Shown here in pieces: positions 22,137-31,491 of a DNA stretch of 35,448 nt. The number at the start of each line of letters is the position of its first letter. The stretch's first letter is position 1. The stretch lies in IMG/VR virus record IMGVR_UViG_3300025645_000209, positions 1 to 35,448 of that record, one strand, 5' to 3'. The notes beneath the pieces were generated by a model. The model searched no databases. It was not told the DNA's origin and saw only the letters and a program-made list of their open reading frames with translations. Both the position numbers and the translations under genes were made by a program. The stretch comes from a virus.

Positions 22137-22426
22137 TGAAAAAATTTGTAGGCAAGACCCAAACTAAATCTGTACCATTCATGGATGGTAAAGTAGAAAT
22201 TAAAGTATTGACAGTAGGTGACATTCGTGCCATCGAAGCTAAGTCAAAAGAAATGAAAGACGGCGAAGGTGATCAATTAGAAATCCTTCGTTTTGTACTG
22301 CGTCTGGCCGTAATGGAAGCTGAAGAGTTAACTGATGAAGAGTTTGACGGTTTCCCCGTTCAAGAGCTCACTAAGTTATCTGAAGCAATCATGGGCACTC
22401 CCTCTCCCTCTGAGGGAAACGCATAA
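22136..22426 (+). CDS. Tail assembly chaperone, G-like
   Basis: A 96-residue protein between the tail tube and tape measure genes, corresponding to lambda gpG. It opens MKKFVGKTQTKSVPF and has an acidic C-terminal half (EAEELTDEEFDGFP). gpG-type proteins coat the tape measure while the tube polymerises. A slippery heptamer lies 6 nt before its stop, so a fraction of ribosomes would make the longer GT form. AGGA lies before the ATG. Confidence 0.8.
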   Translation: MKKFVGKTQTKSVPFMDGKVEIKVLTVGDIRAIEAKSKEMKDGEGDQLEILRFVLRLAVMEAEELTDEEFDGFPVQELTKLSEAIMGTPSPSEGNA

Positions 22427-22779
22427 GCTCTGAAGATTTATTTTTGTATGACTTGGCATTTCATCTAAAGATACCTATGTATCAGATGTTAGAAGAAATG
22501 CCTCAGTCTGAGCTAGTCATGTGGGCCAAGTATTTGCAAGCAAGGCCCATTGGCTGGCGAGAAGACAGTCGTGCCTCAATGATTATGCAAGCTCAGGGCG
22601 CTAAAGTAAAAGCAAAAGATATATTCCCGTCTATTGCTCAAATGGATAAATGGGAAGAAGAAAAGTCTGATGAAGAAAAATCTAATCAGTCTTTAAGAAA
22701 GTCTATATTTGGTCAGTTAGTTGAAGTTGCTGTTCAAAAAGACAAGGAGAAACAAGATGGCCTCAAAGCTAAGCATTAG
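22136..22779 (+). CDS. Tail assembly chaperone GT fusion (-1 frameshift)
   Basis: After a -1 slip on GGGAAAC the ribosome continues from CGC at 22420 in a frame open to 22779, giving about 214 residues. The T part (LYDLAFHLKIPMYQMLEEMP, then YLQARPIGWREDSRASMI) resembles lambda gpT. It has no start of its own: the only in-frame TTG (22444) lacks a ribosome site. In lambda the ratio of G to GT controls tail assembly, and the T domain recruits tube subunits. Confidence 0.8.
22414..22420 (+). promoter_or_regulatory. -1 ribosomal frameshift site GGGAAAC
   Basis: The heptamer reads G-GGA-AAC in the G frame and GGG-AAA after slipping, almost identical to the lambda G/T slip site GGGAAAG. It lies two codons before the G stop, and the -1 frame has been open only since the TGA at 22411. 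Confidence 0.85.
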
Positions 22780-23164
22780 ATTACTAAACAGTAAGCAAGC
22801 ACTAAAGGAAGTAGATGAAGAAGTTATTCGTTTAACGAACCAAGCACTACGCATTAATGCTTTGCAAGCGCAAGCTGAGCTTCAGCTAAAAACACCGGTG
22901 TTAACTGGTCGCGCTAGAGCCTCTTGGAACCTCTCTGCAGTTAAAGGAGATTTCAAAGAAACAGGAGGAGCATCTAGTGGTTCTTCTTCGTTTCTACCTC
23001 CTATTTCTAGTACCAAGTTTCAACAGTTATATTTAACAAACAGTGTACCCTATATACAAGATTTGAATATGGGCAACTCTAAACAAGCACCAGCTCGTTT
23101 TATCGAGTCTACTGTGTTCAAATACTTTGTACCCAAAGGGGTCGTAGTTGAAGTAACACGCTAA
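22757..23164 (+). CDS. Tail completion / neck protein (HK97 gp10-like, probable)
   Basis: ATG 22757 has AAGGAG 8 nt upstream and is preferred to an earlier TTG in the same frame. The 135-residue product has a helical start, TPVLTGRARASWNLS (typical of HK97 gp10-type proteins, which begin this region with TPVDTG-like words), YLTNSVPYIQ and a C-terminal RFIE helix. It overlaps the T-domain coding region by 23 nt. Its place after the chaperones rather than before the tube gene is unusual. Confidence 0.6.
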   Translation: MASKLSIRLLNSKQALKEVDEEVIRLTNQALRINALQAQAELQLKTPVLTGRARASWNLSAVKGDFKETGGASSGSSSFLPPISSTKFQQLYLTNSVPYIQDLNMGNSKQAPARFIESTVFKYFVPKGVVVEVTR

Positions 23165-23167
23165 TTA

Positions 23168-23225
23168 CCCCAGCCCCTGATGGCACTGATGCCCTTAATG
23201 GTATCCGTCTGTCTGGGGCTTTTTT
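23168..23225 (+). terminator. Rho-independent terminator
   Basis: AGCCCC (23172-23177) pairs with GGGGCT (23215-23220), with an alternative CCCCAG/CTGGGG pairing, followed by six T. The loop contains GATGCCCTTAATGG, similar to the word in the 7381 terminator loop. It lies before the homing endonuclease and tape measure genes, so it should lower their transcription relative to head and tube genes. Confidence 0.8.
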
Positions 23226-23244
23226 AATCTATAGGAGAAACAAA

Positions 23245-23778
23245 GTGATTACTCACAAACATCACATTATACCCCGACACGCAGGGGGCACGGATGACCC
23301 TTCTAATTTGGTGGGGCTCACTGTAGAAGAACACGCTAACGCTCATAAGGTACTTTATGAGAAAGAAGGTAGATGGCAAGATAAGCTTGCTTGGCAAGGG
23401 TTAAGCGGTCAAATTTCTATGGACAAGGCTAAAGAGTTAGCTATCCTAGAAGGAGGAAGTAAAGGCCGTGCTAACCTGTCTACGGAAGGTAGAAAAAGAA
23501 TGAGTGCTAATGCTACTTGTAATAATCTTTCAAGAACCCCCGATGAACTAAAAGCTATAGGTAAGAAAATCTCTGAGTCCAAGAAAGGAACTCGTATTCT
23601 AACATATCGCTATAAAGTGGTTGCCCCAGATGGCACAGTTACTATTGCTGATGACTTAAAAATGTTCTGTAAAGAAAATAACCTAAAGAGCAATAAAATG
23701 TATACTATAGCTACTCCAACTTCTAAAGAGTTTGGACACAAGCACTATGGTTACTTGTGCTCTAAAATAGAGGAGTAA
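23245..23778 (+). mobile_element. Free-standing HNH homing endonuclease
   Basis: A 177-residue HNH nuclease starting at GTG 23245 with AGGAG upstream. The catalytic motif is HHIIPRHAGG (His6, His7), then NLVGLT (Asn21) and EEHANAH (His30, His34). The C-terminal half resembles NUMOD-type DNA-binding modules of homing enzymes (LKAIGKKISESKKG; ADDLKMFCKENNL). It lies alone between a terminator and the tape measure gene, typical for a free-standing phage homing gene that cuts uninvaded relatives nearby. It may also mobilise the ORF-less intron at 17545, but that is speculation. Confidence 0.85.
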
Positions 23779-23783
23779 GGATT

Positions 23784-26700
23784 TTGGCTATAGAACTCCA
23801 GGTTCGGTCTGATTCCAGACAGGCGCAGGTAGATTTGCGCAAACTAGATAGGTCAGTTGAGAACATAAATAAGACTACGCAGAATGCCAGCAAAGCAATT
23901 AAAAGCTTAGCTATTGGCGCTGCTGCTGCACTTGCTGCTATTGGTAGTGCAAGAGCTGTAACTAACGTTACTGACTCCTATCGTAGACTAGAAGCGCGTA
24001 TCGCGTTGGCTACTGATGGTCTTAAAGCTCAACAAAAGGCTTTCAAAGAATTAAACGCTATTGCAATAGAAACTCGATCTAACCAAGAAGGCGTAGCTGA
24101 CCTTTACTCTCGTATTGCTCGTGCTACTAAGTCTCTCGGCATTGAACAAAAAGTTGTTATTGACGTTACACGGTCTATTTCTAAAGCTATTACAATCTCG
24201 GGCGCATCCGCTGAATCCGCTAACTCTGCTATTGTGCAGTTAGGTCAGGGTCTAGCAGCTGGTGCTCTACGTGGACAAGAATTAAACTCCGTAATGGAGC
24301 AGACCCCCGCTGTAGCACAAGCTATTGCTAAGGGTATGGGAATTACAATTGGCGAGTTAAGACAATTCGCTAACGAAGGAAAGCTAACCGCTGAAGCTGT
24401 TGTTAATGCCTTGAAAGATCAAGGTAAAGCTATTGATGAAGAATTCAACAAAGTTCCGCTAACCTTTGCACAGTCTTTAAGTGTGTTAGGAACAGGCGTA
24501 GGTAGGGTTGTTAACGAGATAGATCAGGTTGTTGGAGCAACAGAAGGCGTTAGTGAAGCTGCTAGAAACCTTGGTATTAACTTAAACAACTCAGCAGAAG
24601 GCATAGGTGCTAGTGTTCAAATACTTGCTGACAGATTCTCTTCATTTCTATCCGGAGTAAAAGACGTTGCTGGAGCTATTGGTGACTTAGGTAAAGCATT
24701 AGGCTCATTAGGCGTCGCTGTGTTTGAGCGATTGATACCTATAAGCTTTATTAACGCACTTAATTCCTTTTTAGGCAAGTTAAAAGAACTTGCTTTTTCA
24801 TTTAAGACCTTAGCCGCACCTTCTGAACGCTTAAGTTTCTTTATCTCTAAACTTGCTTTGTCTGTTGAAAACTTTGCAGCATCTATAGAGCTTGGACCTT
24901 TGCAACGCTTAGGTAGATATATGTCATTCGGGTTTACAGATTCAATCATTTCTGTAAGCATGGCATACAATTTCTTAGAGACTAAAACTACTGCTGCATT
25001 AAAAAGTATTGTAAGAACTACAAAGCTTGCAATGAGCAGTATTGCTAACGGCTTTATTGAAACCAGAGAAGTTTTGAATCACTTTGGAAATGAAATTACA
25101 TCTGCGTTCTCAGGTGTTGACACTAGCTCTTTCAAAGATTTAGTAAGAGAAGTAGTTGGCTTTGGCAAAGACTTATTATTAAAAGGCCTAAAGTCTGTAA
25201 TCAAATTTACAGATACAGTTAAAGCTCTTTTCTTTGATGTTTACGACAAAGTTGTAGGTAACTCCTACTGGCCTGATATGGTTGATGGTGTTAACAATTA
25301 TGCCAAGAAGCTGTCAAAAGGTGAAGGTATTGTTAAAAAGTTTGCTGATAGTGTTTCTTCTACTTTCGAATCACTTAGTAGTTACTCAATTATAGCAATA
25401 AAGCTTGTACTTGTTTATGTTAGCAGATTCTTATCGGTTCTATTCACATTATCTTCCGAATTAGCAAACATGGGATCATTGACCTTTGATGGTATTAAAG
25501 ACTCTCTTGTGCGATTAGGAAAGGATTTAGTTTCTGGATTTACAGTTATACAAGACAAGATAGGACAAGCGGTAGCTATTGGATTGTCACTTGGAATCAT
25601 AGCGTTCACCCTTGGATTGCCTGCTAAGGCATTCCTTATCGGAGCCGCCTTAACCGGTGGAATAGTTAAAACGTTTGACAAAGTATTAGGAACCCTTGGC
25701 ACTAGTTTCCAAGAAGTAGCATTTGAGGCAGGAAGAGCCGCTGGGTTATTCACAGCTGCTATCGTTGCTGAGATACCTGCTTTAATAAAAGCTATTGGCC
25801 AGATAGGTCGTGGTTTTATTGAAGGATTCTTAAACTCAATACCGTTAATCGGTGGGCTTCTTTCTGGCGTAGTTAAAACAGTAGACACCTTCGTAGGTGG
25901 ATTAGGTAGCCTAGCGGCTGGCGGTTTGTTAATCAGTTTATTCTTTGGATCCTCAAGAAGTGCTGCCGTTGCACTTATAACAGGCACAATAGGCAAGATA
26001 GTTACCTTTGCAGCAGTGAAACTAGCATCCTTAAGCTTTGTCAGTGAAAGCGCAGGTGCGGTCATTACCGGCCTTGTAGGCCCGGGTAAAGGCGCTGTAG
26101 CTATGGGGCTCTTAAAGTCTTATTTCGCAAACGTGATTGCTTTGATGGCTTCTTTCTACAGCACAGTAGCTGCAACATCTGTGGGCACTTCTGCCGCAGG
26201 TGGTTTAGCTTCTCTCATGCTGTACGGAAAGAGCGGAGCTGCTAGTATTTTAACTGGTCTGGCTTCGTTCGTGGCATTAGTAGGAACTACACTATCAGGT
26301 TTATTAGCAGCTCTCGCTAATAGTTCAGCAGGCAATTTCCTTGGTAGTTTGTTTTATGGCAAAGGATCCGCTACTGTAAATGCGCAAACTACTACAAGTA
26401 TTGGTCTTTCTGCTGCCCAGACTTTAACCTCTGGAATAAAAAGAAAGTTCGCAGGTATGGCTGGCCCGGGTGGTCTTCTCAGAAAGGCTCTATTCGGAGC
26501 TGGTGGTCTTGCATTGCTTTTAGGCTCAACCGGAGCTTTTGCTTCTGATGCAGCTGATGCTACCTCTTCACCATTCACTAGTCTTCCGGCTCTTGCAGTT
26601 GAAGGTGGTTTATTAGGCCTGGCAATGTTTGGTCCCGGCGGGATCAAGAAAGGTTTAGCTGCAATCGCTTCAGGTATAACCAAGGCTCTGTCTATGGTAA

Positions 26701-29675
26701 TGACAGGTTTGACTACTATACTGTTGCATCCTGTTTTCTTAACTATTGCTGCTATTGTAGCCGCTATATCTCTTGTAGGTCTACTAGGTCTTTACCTGTT
26801 TGGTGAAGGTAACTCTTTTGACAGACAGTTAGATAATGCACAAGCTAGAATCTTAGGGATTGTCGGTTTACTAGACAATGTGATAGACAGAGGCGACAGA
26901 CAAGACTTCACTAGTGGCCTTATCGGTGAACAGAATGTACCCGACAGTAGAGCTCGTGAAGGGCTAGGTAAGCAAGATGATAGTCTGCGTTCTACGTTTG
27001 ATGACTTATCTAGCAAGGGCTTTAGTGTTGATGCGCTTTCTGATAGTGACTTTAACAGTCTTGCGGTATCTATTGCAGATGGAGTTAGAATTCAAACTAG
27101 TTTGCTTGATGCTAATTTAATGTCTAACACTGATTTATCTACTATAGCTAAACTTGAAGCTGAAACCTTAGAACAAAACAAGGCTACCGTAAGCTTGTTA
27201 AGAGAGTTAGATGCTAGTATTCAAGAGCAAGGAGCTTCTTTTATAAAAGGCGATGAAGGCTCTAGAGACATTCTGAATCTTGAAGCTGGATTTATAGAAG
27301 CAATATTTTCATTCTCAGCAAGAGTCATTGATTCTATTGGTAACTTTGTTGTTAACTTGCCATCTTTGTTCGTTAGAGGTCTTCTTGTTATTAGCAAGGC
27401 TTTAACTATATTAGCTCAAGCAATTTATGTTTCTGTTATTGAACCTATTTTAAATTTCTTTGGTTCTATCTTTGAAGCCATAGGTAACCTTGTATCTTCT
27501 GTTATTACAATAACCGGTGCTGTTATCACTAGCGTGTTTGAAACTATTGTAGACTTCTTTTCTGGAATCGGAGAGTTCTTTGATGATCCTAAAAAGTATT
27601 TAAAAGACTTATTTACTTCTACAAAAGAAGTAGCTTCATCAGGTGCAGGAACTGCGGTTACTACAGCAACTGGTGTTAAAGACGCTTTTAAAGACGCAAT
27701 AACATCGGCTATTGATGCGGCTCCTACTCTGCTAGATCCTGCTCCTTTCAAACGAGCTCTAAACGTCGAAGGTTTCATTTCTAATCTAGCTGACTCTTTA
27801 AACGTAGGATTCGGTAATTTAGGGCGAGACATTTCTCAAGAGATTGATGTAGCGGCTAACAAGCTAAATCGTGTTACTACTGAGTTTAAGATTGAGTTAC
27901 CTGCTGAAACTACAAGAAGAATTGCTGAGTTACAAGCAGCTATCGAAAGCGGAGAGCTAGAAGGCGCTGCACTGGCTAAGGCTGGTGTAGATCTTCTTGC
28001 TGCTATTAACAAAGGGATAGTGACAGCTGTAGGCGTAGCATTGCCCGCAAGACTTTCTAAAGCTTTAACTAAGTTTGGATTTGAAATCTCTAAACTAGAT
28101 CTTCAGTTGTTAGGTACTGAAGGCATGGCTAACTACACTAACTTAATAGAAAACCTAGAACAAGCTCAAGACAACTTAGCAAAGGCTTCTACTGAAGATT
28201 TAAAAGCAAGAGCACAAGAACTAGTTGCAGCTCAACAAAAGCTGATCGCTGAGAGTATTGCTTTAGAGCAGAAAACCAGAGGAAAAGCAGGAGCTGTAGA
28301 AGGTTTAGGCGATGTTGGCTTAGATATTGATTTAGAGCAATTTAGCAAGTTCTCTAAGTTTGGACAAGCTGAACTTCTTAAACTAAGCGACAAAGCACTA
28401 GAGTTCACTAAAATCCTAGAAAACCCAGATAAGTTCTCTTTTGAAGAGTTAACTGCTGCTCAAGTAGGGCTTAACGGTATCACTCGTGAAGCAGAGCGTC
28501 TCAACGAAGTATTAGGTCGTGGTGAAAAGCTTGCTGAAGAGATTCGTGATTCTTTCCAAGAAACTGTAAAAGGCATATTTGAAGGCGCTAATGATATTGG
28601 CGACATCTTTGACAACATAGGCAAGAAGATCTTAGGTACTTTCCAAGACATCGCATCTCAAGGTATTACCGATATGATCTTCGGTAAGAAAGGAGAAGAA
28701 GGCGAATCCGGTGGTCTCGGTGGTTTCCTTGGTGGCTTACTTGGTGGAGATGATACAGCTAAGATGGCTCAAGATCCTAACGCTGCTAAACAAGGCGGCC
28801 TTGGTGGTATGATCGGCGGCGCTGTTGATAGTGTTAAAGGTCTCTTTGGGTTTGGAAAAGGCAAAGAAGGCGACGGCGGTACTCTTGGCGGTCTATTAGG
28901 CGGTGGAGAAGCACCTGACGGTACTGAAGCAAATCCTTTCTATGTCAAAATAGTATCCGATTTAATGGGTCTTGACAAAGAAGGTGGAAGTCCTCTTGAC
29001 GCTCTCAAAGACAAAGCGCTAGGAAAAGATGGCAAGGATGGCAAGAAAAAGGACGAAGTACTGCCTTTAGAAGGTCTTAAAGAGGTCAATTCTGGTTACT
29101 TAGAAAACATTAAAGGAATCTTTAACGGTGTCGAAGGTAGTTGGGGTGGTTTGTTTGATAACTTTGGTGATAGTCTTGGCGGCGTATTCTCTGGTCTTAC
29201 TGACTCTTTGAGCGGTATGTTCTCAGGCGGCGGTGGCGGTGGAATGGGCGGTTTGCTTTCTGCTGGCTTAGGGTTATTTGGTTTTGCTGATGGTGGTGCT
29301 GTTAAAGGTCCCGGCACAGGAACCAGTGATTCTATCATGGCTGCACTTTCTAATGGCGAATATGTCATTAATGCTAAATCTACTAAGAAGTATGGAGCTT
29401 TGCTCGCAGCTATTAACTCTGGCAACATGCCTAAGTTTGCGGAAGGCGGCATGGTAGGTGAATCTTTGCCTGTTATGAACTCTGATTTACAAGCTAATAC
29501 AATTAGCAAGGCTGGTAATGCTTCTAAAGGGCCTACTCAAATGAACAGCAGTGTTACCTTGCAAGTTACAGGTGATGTTACTGAAGCTACCCGTAAAGCA
29601 GTTCGAGACATGGGTAACGAAATCGCAAGTAACGTTCAATCACAATTCGCAGAGAGAGGAGTCTTAGGTGGCTAA
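23784..29675 (+). CDS. Tail tape measure protein
   Basis: A 1963-residue protein starting at TTG 23784 (GAGGAGTAAGG upstream). The N-terminal 220 residues match the tape-measure N-terminal domain (SYRRLEARIALATDG, RSNQEGVADLYSRIARA, GALRGQELNSVMEQTPAVAQAIA). The middle has hydrophobic segments near 595-630 and 975-1005 that could enter the host membrane during DNA injection. The C-terminal 350 residues are Gly-rich and include FADGGAVKGPGTGTSDSI, a common tape-measure ending. At about 0.15 nm per helical residue the tail would be near 290 nm. The unusual start codon may keep its copy number low. Confidence 0.93.
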   Translation: MAIELQVRSDSRQAQVDLRKLDRSVENINKTTQNASKAIKSLAIGAAAALAAIGSARAVTNVTDSYRRLEARIALATDGLKAQQKAFKELNAIAIETRSNQEGVADLYSRIARATKSLGIEQKVVIDVTRSISKAITISGASAESANSAIVQLGQGLAAGALRGQELNSVMEQTPAVAQAIAKGMGITIGELRQFANEGKLTAEAVVNALKDQGKAIDEEFNKVPLTFAQSLSVLGTGVGRVVNEIDQVVGATEGVSEAARNLGINLNNSAEGIGASVQILADRFSSFLSGVKDVAGAIGDLGKALGSLGVAVFERLIPISFINALNSFLGKLKELAFSFKTLAAPSERLSFFISKLALSVENFAASIELGPLQRLGRYMSFGFTDSIISVSMAYNFLETKTTAALKSIVRTTKLAMSSIANGFIETREVLNHFGNEITSAFSGVDTSSFKDLVREVVGFGKDLLLKGLKSVIKFTDTVKALFFDVYDKVVGNSYWPDMVDGVNNYAKKLSKGEGIVKKFADSVSSTFESLSSYSIIAIKLVLVYVSRFLSVLFTLSSELANMGSLTFDGIKDSLVRLGKDLVSGFTVIQDKIGQAVAIGLSLGIIAFTLGLPAKAFLIGAALTGGIVKTFDKVLGTLGTSFQEVAFEAGRAAGLFTAAIVAEIPALIKAIGQIGRGFIEGFLNSIPLIGGLLSGVVKTVDTFVGGLGSLAAGGLLISLFFGSSRSAAVALITGTIGKIVTFAAVKLASLSFVSESAGAVITGLVGPGKGAVAMGLLKSYFANVIALMASFYSTVAATSVGTSAAGGLASLMLYGKSGAASILTGLASFVALVGTTLSGLLAALANSSAGNFLGSLFYGKGSATVNAQTTTSIGLSAAQTLTSGIKRKFAGMAGPGGLLRKALFGAGGLALLLGSTGAFASDAADATSSPFTSLPALAVEGGLLGLAMFGPGGIKKGLAAIASGITKALSMVMTGLTTILLHPVFLTIAAIVAAISLVGLLGLYLFGEGNSFDRQLDNAQARILGIVGLLDNVIDRGDRQDFTSGLIGEQNVPDSRAREGLGKQDDSLRSTFDDLSSKGFSVDALSDSDFNSLAVSIADGVRIQTSLLDANLMSNTDLSTIAKLEAETLEQNKATVSLLRELDASIQEQGASFIKGDEGSRDILNLEAGFIEAIFSFSARVIDSIGNFVVNLPSLFVRGLLVISKALTILAQAIYVSVIEPILNFFGSIFEAIGNLVSSVITITGAVITSVFETIVDFFSGIGEFFDDPKKYLKDLFTSTKEVASSGAGTAVTTATGVKDAFKDAITSAIDAAPTLLDPAPFKRALNVEGFISNLADSLNVGFGNLGRDISQEIDVAANKLNRVTTEFKIELPAETTRRIAELQAAIESGELEGAALAKAGVDLLAAINKGIVTAVGVALPARLSKALTKFGFEISKLDLQLLGTEGMANYTNLIENLEQAQDNLAKASTEDLKARAQELVAAQQKLIAESIALEQKTRGKAGAVEGLGDVGLDIDLEQFSKFSKFGQAELLKLSDKALEFTKILENPDKFSFEELTAAQVGLNGITREAERLNEVLGRGEKLAEEIRDSFQETVKGIFEGANDIGDIFDNIGKKILGTFQDIASQGITDMIFGKKGEEGESGGLGGFLGGLLGGDDTAKMAQDPNAAKQGGLGGMIGGAVDSVKGLFGFGKGKEGDGGTLGGLLGGGEAPDGTEANPFYVKIVSDLMGLDKEGGSPLDALKDKALGKDGKDGKKKDEVLPLEGLKEVNSGYLENIKGIFNGVEGSWGGLFDNFGDSLGGVFSGLTDSLSGMFSGGGGGGMGGLLSAGLGLFGFADGGAVKGPGTGTSDSIMAALSNGEYVINAKSTKKYGALLAAINSGNMPKFAEGGMVGESLPVMNSDLQANTISKAGNASKGPTQMNSSVTLQVTGDVTEATRKAVRDMGNEIASNVQSQFAERGVLGG

Positions 29676-30333
29676 TCCAACATTTTTAGGGCTAGAATAC
29701 TCTACGCCATTGACAATCAACAGTAAGGAAAGGGTTTCCAGATCGGAGACCCTCAACCTTAGGATACAAGCAGTTAGCAACGGGTCTCAGAGATGGGAAT
29801 GTATTATCACTTTAGCCCCTTCTAACAACAAAGGTGCAGCTGCAGCTAATCATCACGGAGCCAGATTGGCAGTCCATAGGGTCAAATATGGACTCCACAG
29901 TTCTTTTAATGATGCACCTATGCCACAGTATTTAGGTACTGAGTTTACTTACAAAAACGGAGACCCTATTACCTCAACGGGTTTTAATGTAGTAGCAGTA
30001 GGTGCTTCCACCATTAACAGGATTAACACCTCAATAGTTAGAATTGGAGGGGCCAGTACAGCAATTGTTTCTGTTGGTCGATTTTTTACTTTTAGTAATC
30101 ATACTAAAGTGTATCAAGTTGCGGTAGCAGACGATGATGTTTTGTCTGCGGGAACTGATATAACAATCTTTCCTGCTTTGCTCGAAAATGTTAATGATGA
30201 TAATATCACAGTCAATTTCCTTGACCCCGACATAACAGCCTACTACAATGCTGATGGGATTGAGGGGGTTACTTACTCAGGGGGTATTATGACTAACGCA
30301 ACTATTGACTTGATTGAGAACGTAGCTATATAA
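29668..30333 (+). CDS. Minor tail protein / distal tail candidate
   Basis: Starts at GTG 29668, overlapping the tape measure stop, with AGAGGA upstream. The 221-residue product begins MANPTFLGLEYSTPLTINS and is rich in beta-forming residues (RWECIITLAP, FNVVAVGAS, YQVAVADDD). Position directly after the tape measure fits a distal tail or tip-assembly protein (lambda gpM/L region). The exact role is not shown. Confidence 0.6.
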   Translation: MANPTFLGLEYSTPLTINSKERVSRSETLNLRIQAVSNGSQRWECIITLAPSNNKGAAAANHHGARLAVHRVKYGLHSSFNDAPMPQYLGTEFTYKNGDPITSTGFNVVAVGASTINRINTSIVRIGGASTAIVSVGRFFTFSNHTKVYQVAVADDDVLSAGTDITIFPALLENVNDDNITVNFLDPDITAYYNADGIEGVTYSGGIMTNATIDLIENVAI

Positions 30334-30358
30334 CTATAAACAAACAGGATACTGATAA

Positions 30359-30691
30359 ATGAAAAATACTGATAAACTAAAAGGAAAGGGGGATCTACTT
30401 TATCTCGATGATGACTTCGGGATCTCCCTTGAAGATAAACACGGGTTCGGCTTTGCTCATTGCGAAATGAACAACTGGTCGCCCACCATTCGTAAGCGTT
30501 GTAGATCTGCTATTGACAGGTTACAGCGAGAACACAAAATTGATGCTTACGCTGTTTCAGCAAAGGCTGATAAAAAGCATCAAAAGTTTCTCAAGGCAAT
30601 GGGCTTTGAGTTCTTTAAAAATAACTTAACACTAGACGATGAAGGTAACAACCTTGTGCTGTCTATCTACTGGAGAGAATACTATGCTTAA
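30359..30691 (+). CDS. GNAT-like protein, 110 aa (probable)
   Basis: A 110-residue protein with RCRSAIDRLQREHKIDAYAVSAKADKKH..FLKAMGFEF, which has the helix-strand-helix spacing of a GNAT acetyltransferase core, like the small GNAT-fold proteins (DUF2833) of many tailed phages. The acetyl-CoA P-loop is not clear, so catalysis is uncertain. It sits within the tail-tip module and overlaps the next gene. Confidence 0.5.
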   Translation: MKNTDKLKGKGDLLYLDDDFGISLEDKHGFGFAHCEMNNWSPTIRKRCRSAIDRLQREHKIDAYAVSAKADKKHQKFLKAMGFEFFKNNLTLDDEGNNLVLSIYWREYYA

Positions 30692-31460
30692 TATTACTAA
30701 CCAAGCATTAAAAACAGCTATATCTGGTTATGATCTTACTGCAGCAGCATTCATAACCCTAGTGTTCCCTACAACTAGCGGTGCATTTGCGAAGCCTGCC
30801 GGAGACCCCCCTGCTACTTTAGCAGAGAGGACTTTTAGAATTACTGAAGCCCCTCGCGATACTGTAGTTGGTAGCCTTACTTTTAACTCTTCTAATGAGT
30901 TAGTAGGGTTGTCTGCCCCTAATACTCAAAACGCTGTTGATAGAGATAACTACTCTATGTCATTCGCTGATAACAACGCAGCAATCCGCAATAGGTTCAC
31001 TACCGTCTCGGGCGGTGCTTTAACTGGCGTCCCTCTTACTGTACAGTTAGGTTTCTTTGATGACAATGGAGTTCTTATCTCTGAGCTTCTAAATGTATAT
31101 ACTGGTCAGTCTTCTTCAGTATTGTGGAGCAAGAAAGGAGATGGCTTTGTATGCCAAGTAGCTTTTACTGGTCAGTTGACTCAATTAGAGTCCTCTAATG
31201 CCTACTTAACCTCACCTACCTCTCAGCATCAAATAACTGCAAGATCATTAAATGCATCTTTGTGGTCGTCTACTGTTGTTTACGCCGTAGGGGATTATGT
31301 CGAGTATGCTCAAGTAGTTTACAGGTGCATTCTTATACCCCCCGTTGGCACTGAGCCTGCTTTTACCAGTACTTACTGGAAGGCACAAGTTGATACCAGC
31401 ATGGATCTTATTCACGAAGGTGTTAATGATGACGCTATCAAATGGGGTAAGAAGTCTTGA
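30684..31460 (+). CDS. Minor tail protein with carbohydrate-binding-like module
   Basis: ATG 30684 has GGAGAG upstream and is preferred to an earlier ATG inside the previous gene. The 258-residue product has an N-terminal tail-tip-like domain (lambda gpL/DUF2163-like by position and by VQLGFFDDNGVLISELLNVYTG). At about 192-235 it has WSSTVVYAVGDYVEYAQVVYRC and a Trp after TSTY, the layout of a CBM5/12-type sugar-binding module. It could touch the cell surface. Domain names are tentative. Confidence 0.6.
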   Translation: MLNITNQALKTAISGYDLTAAAFITLVFPTTSGAFAKPAGDPPATLAERTFRITEAPRDTVVGSLTFNSSNELVGLSAPNTQNAVDRDNYSMSFADNNAAIRNRFTTVSGGALTGVPLTVQLGFFDDNGVLISELLNVYTGQSSSVLWSKKGDGFVCQVAFTGQLTQLESSNAYLTSPTSQHQITARSLNASLWSSTVVYAVGDYVEYAQVVYRCILIPPVGTEPAFTSTYWKAQVDTSMDLIHEGVNDDAIKWGKKS

Positions 31461-31491
31461 ATACCATAAATATTAAACAAGGAGAAATCTC

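Noticed and set aside
22444-22779. Independent gene for the T domain starting at TTG 22444
   Set aside because: No ribosome site, and the frame is continuous with the -1 slip product of the upstream gene.
25884-25894. Partial match (GACACCTTC) to the promoter-like motif
   Set aside because: Only 9 bases agree, inside the tape measure coding sequence; expected by chance.
25415-26065. 216-codon reverse-strand frame inside the tape measure gene
   Set aside because: It lies fully within a well-supported + strand gene, is Pro/Ala/Asn-rich as expected for an antisense shadow, and no other gene uses this strand.
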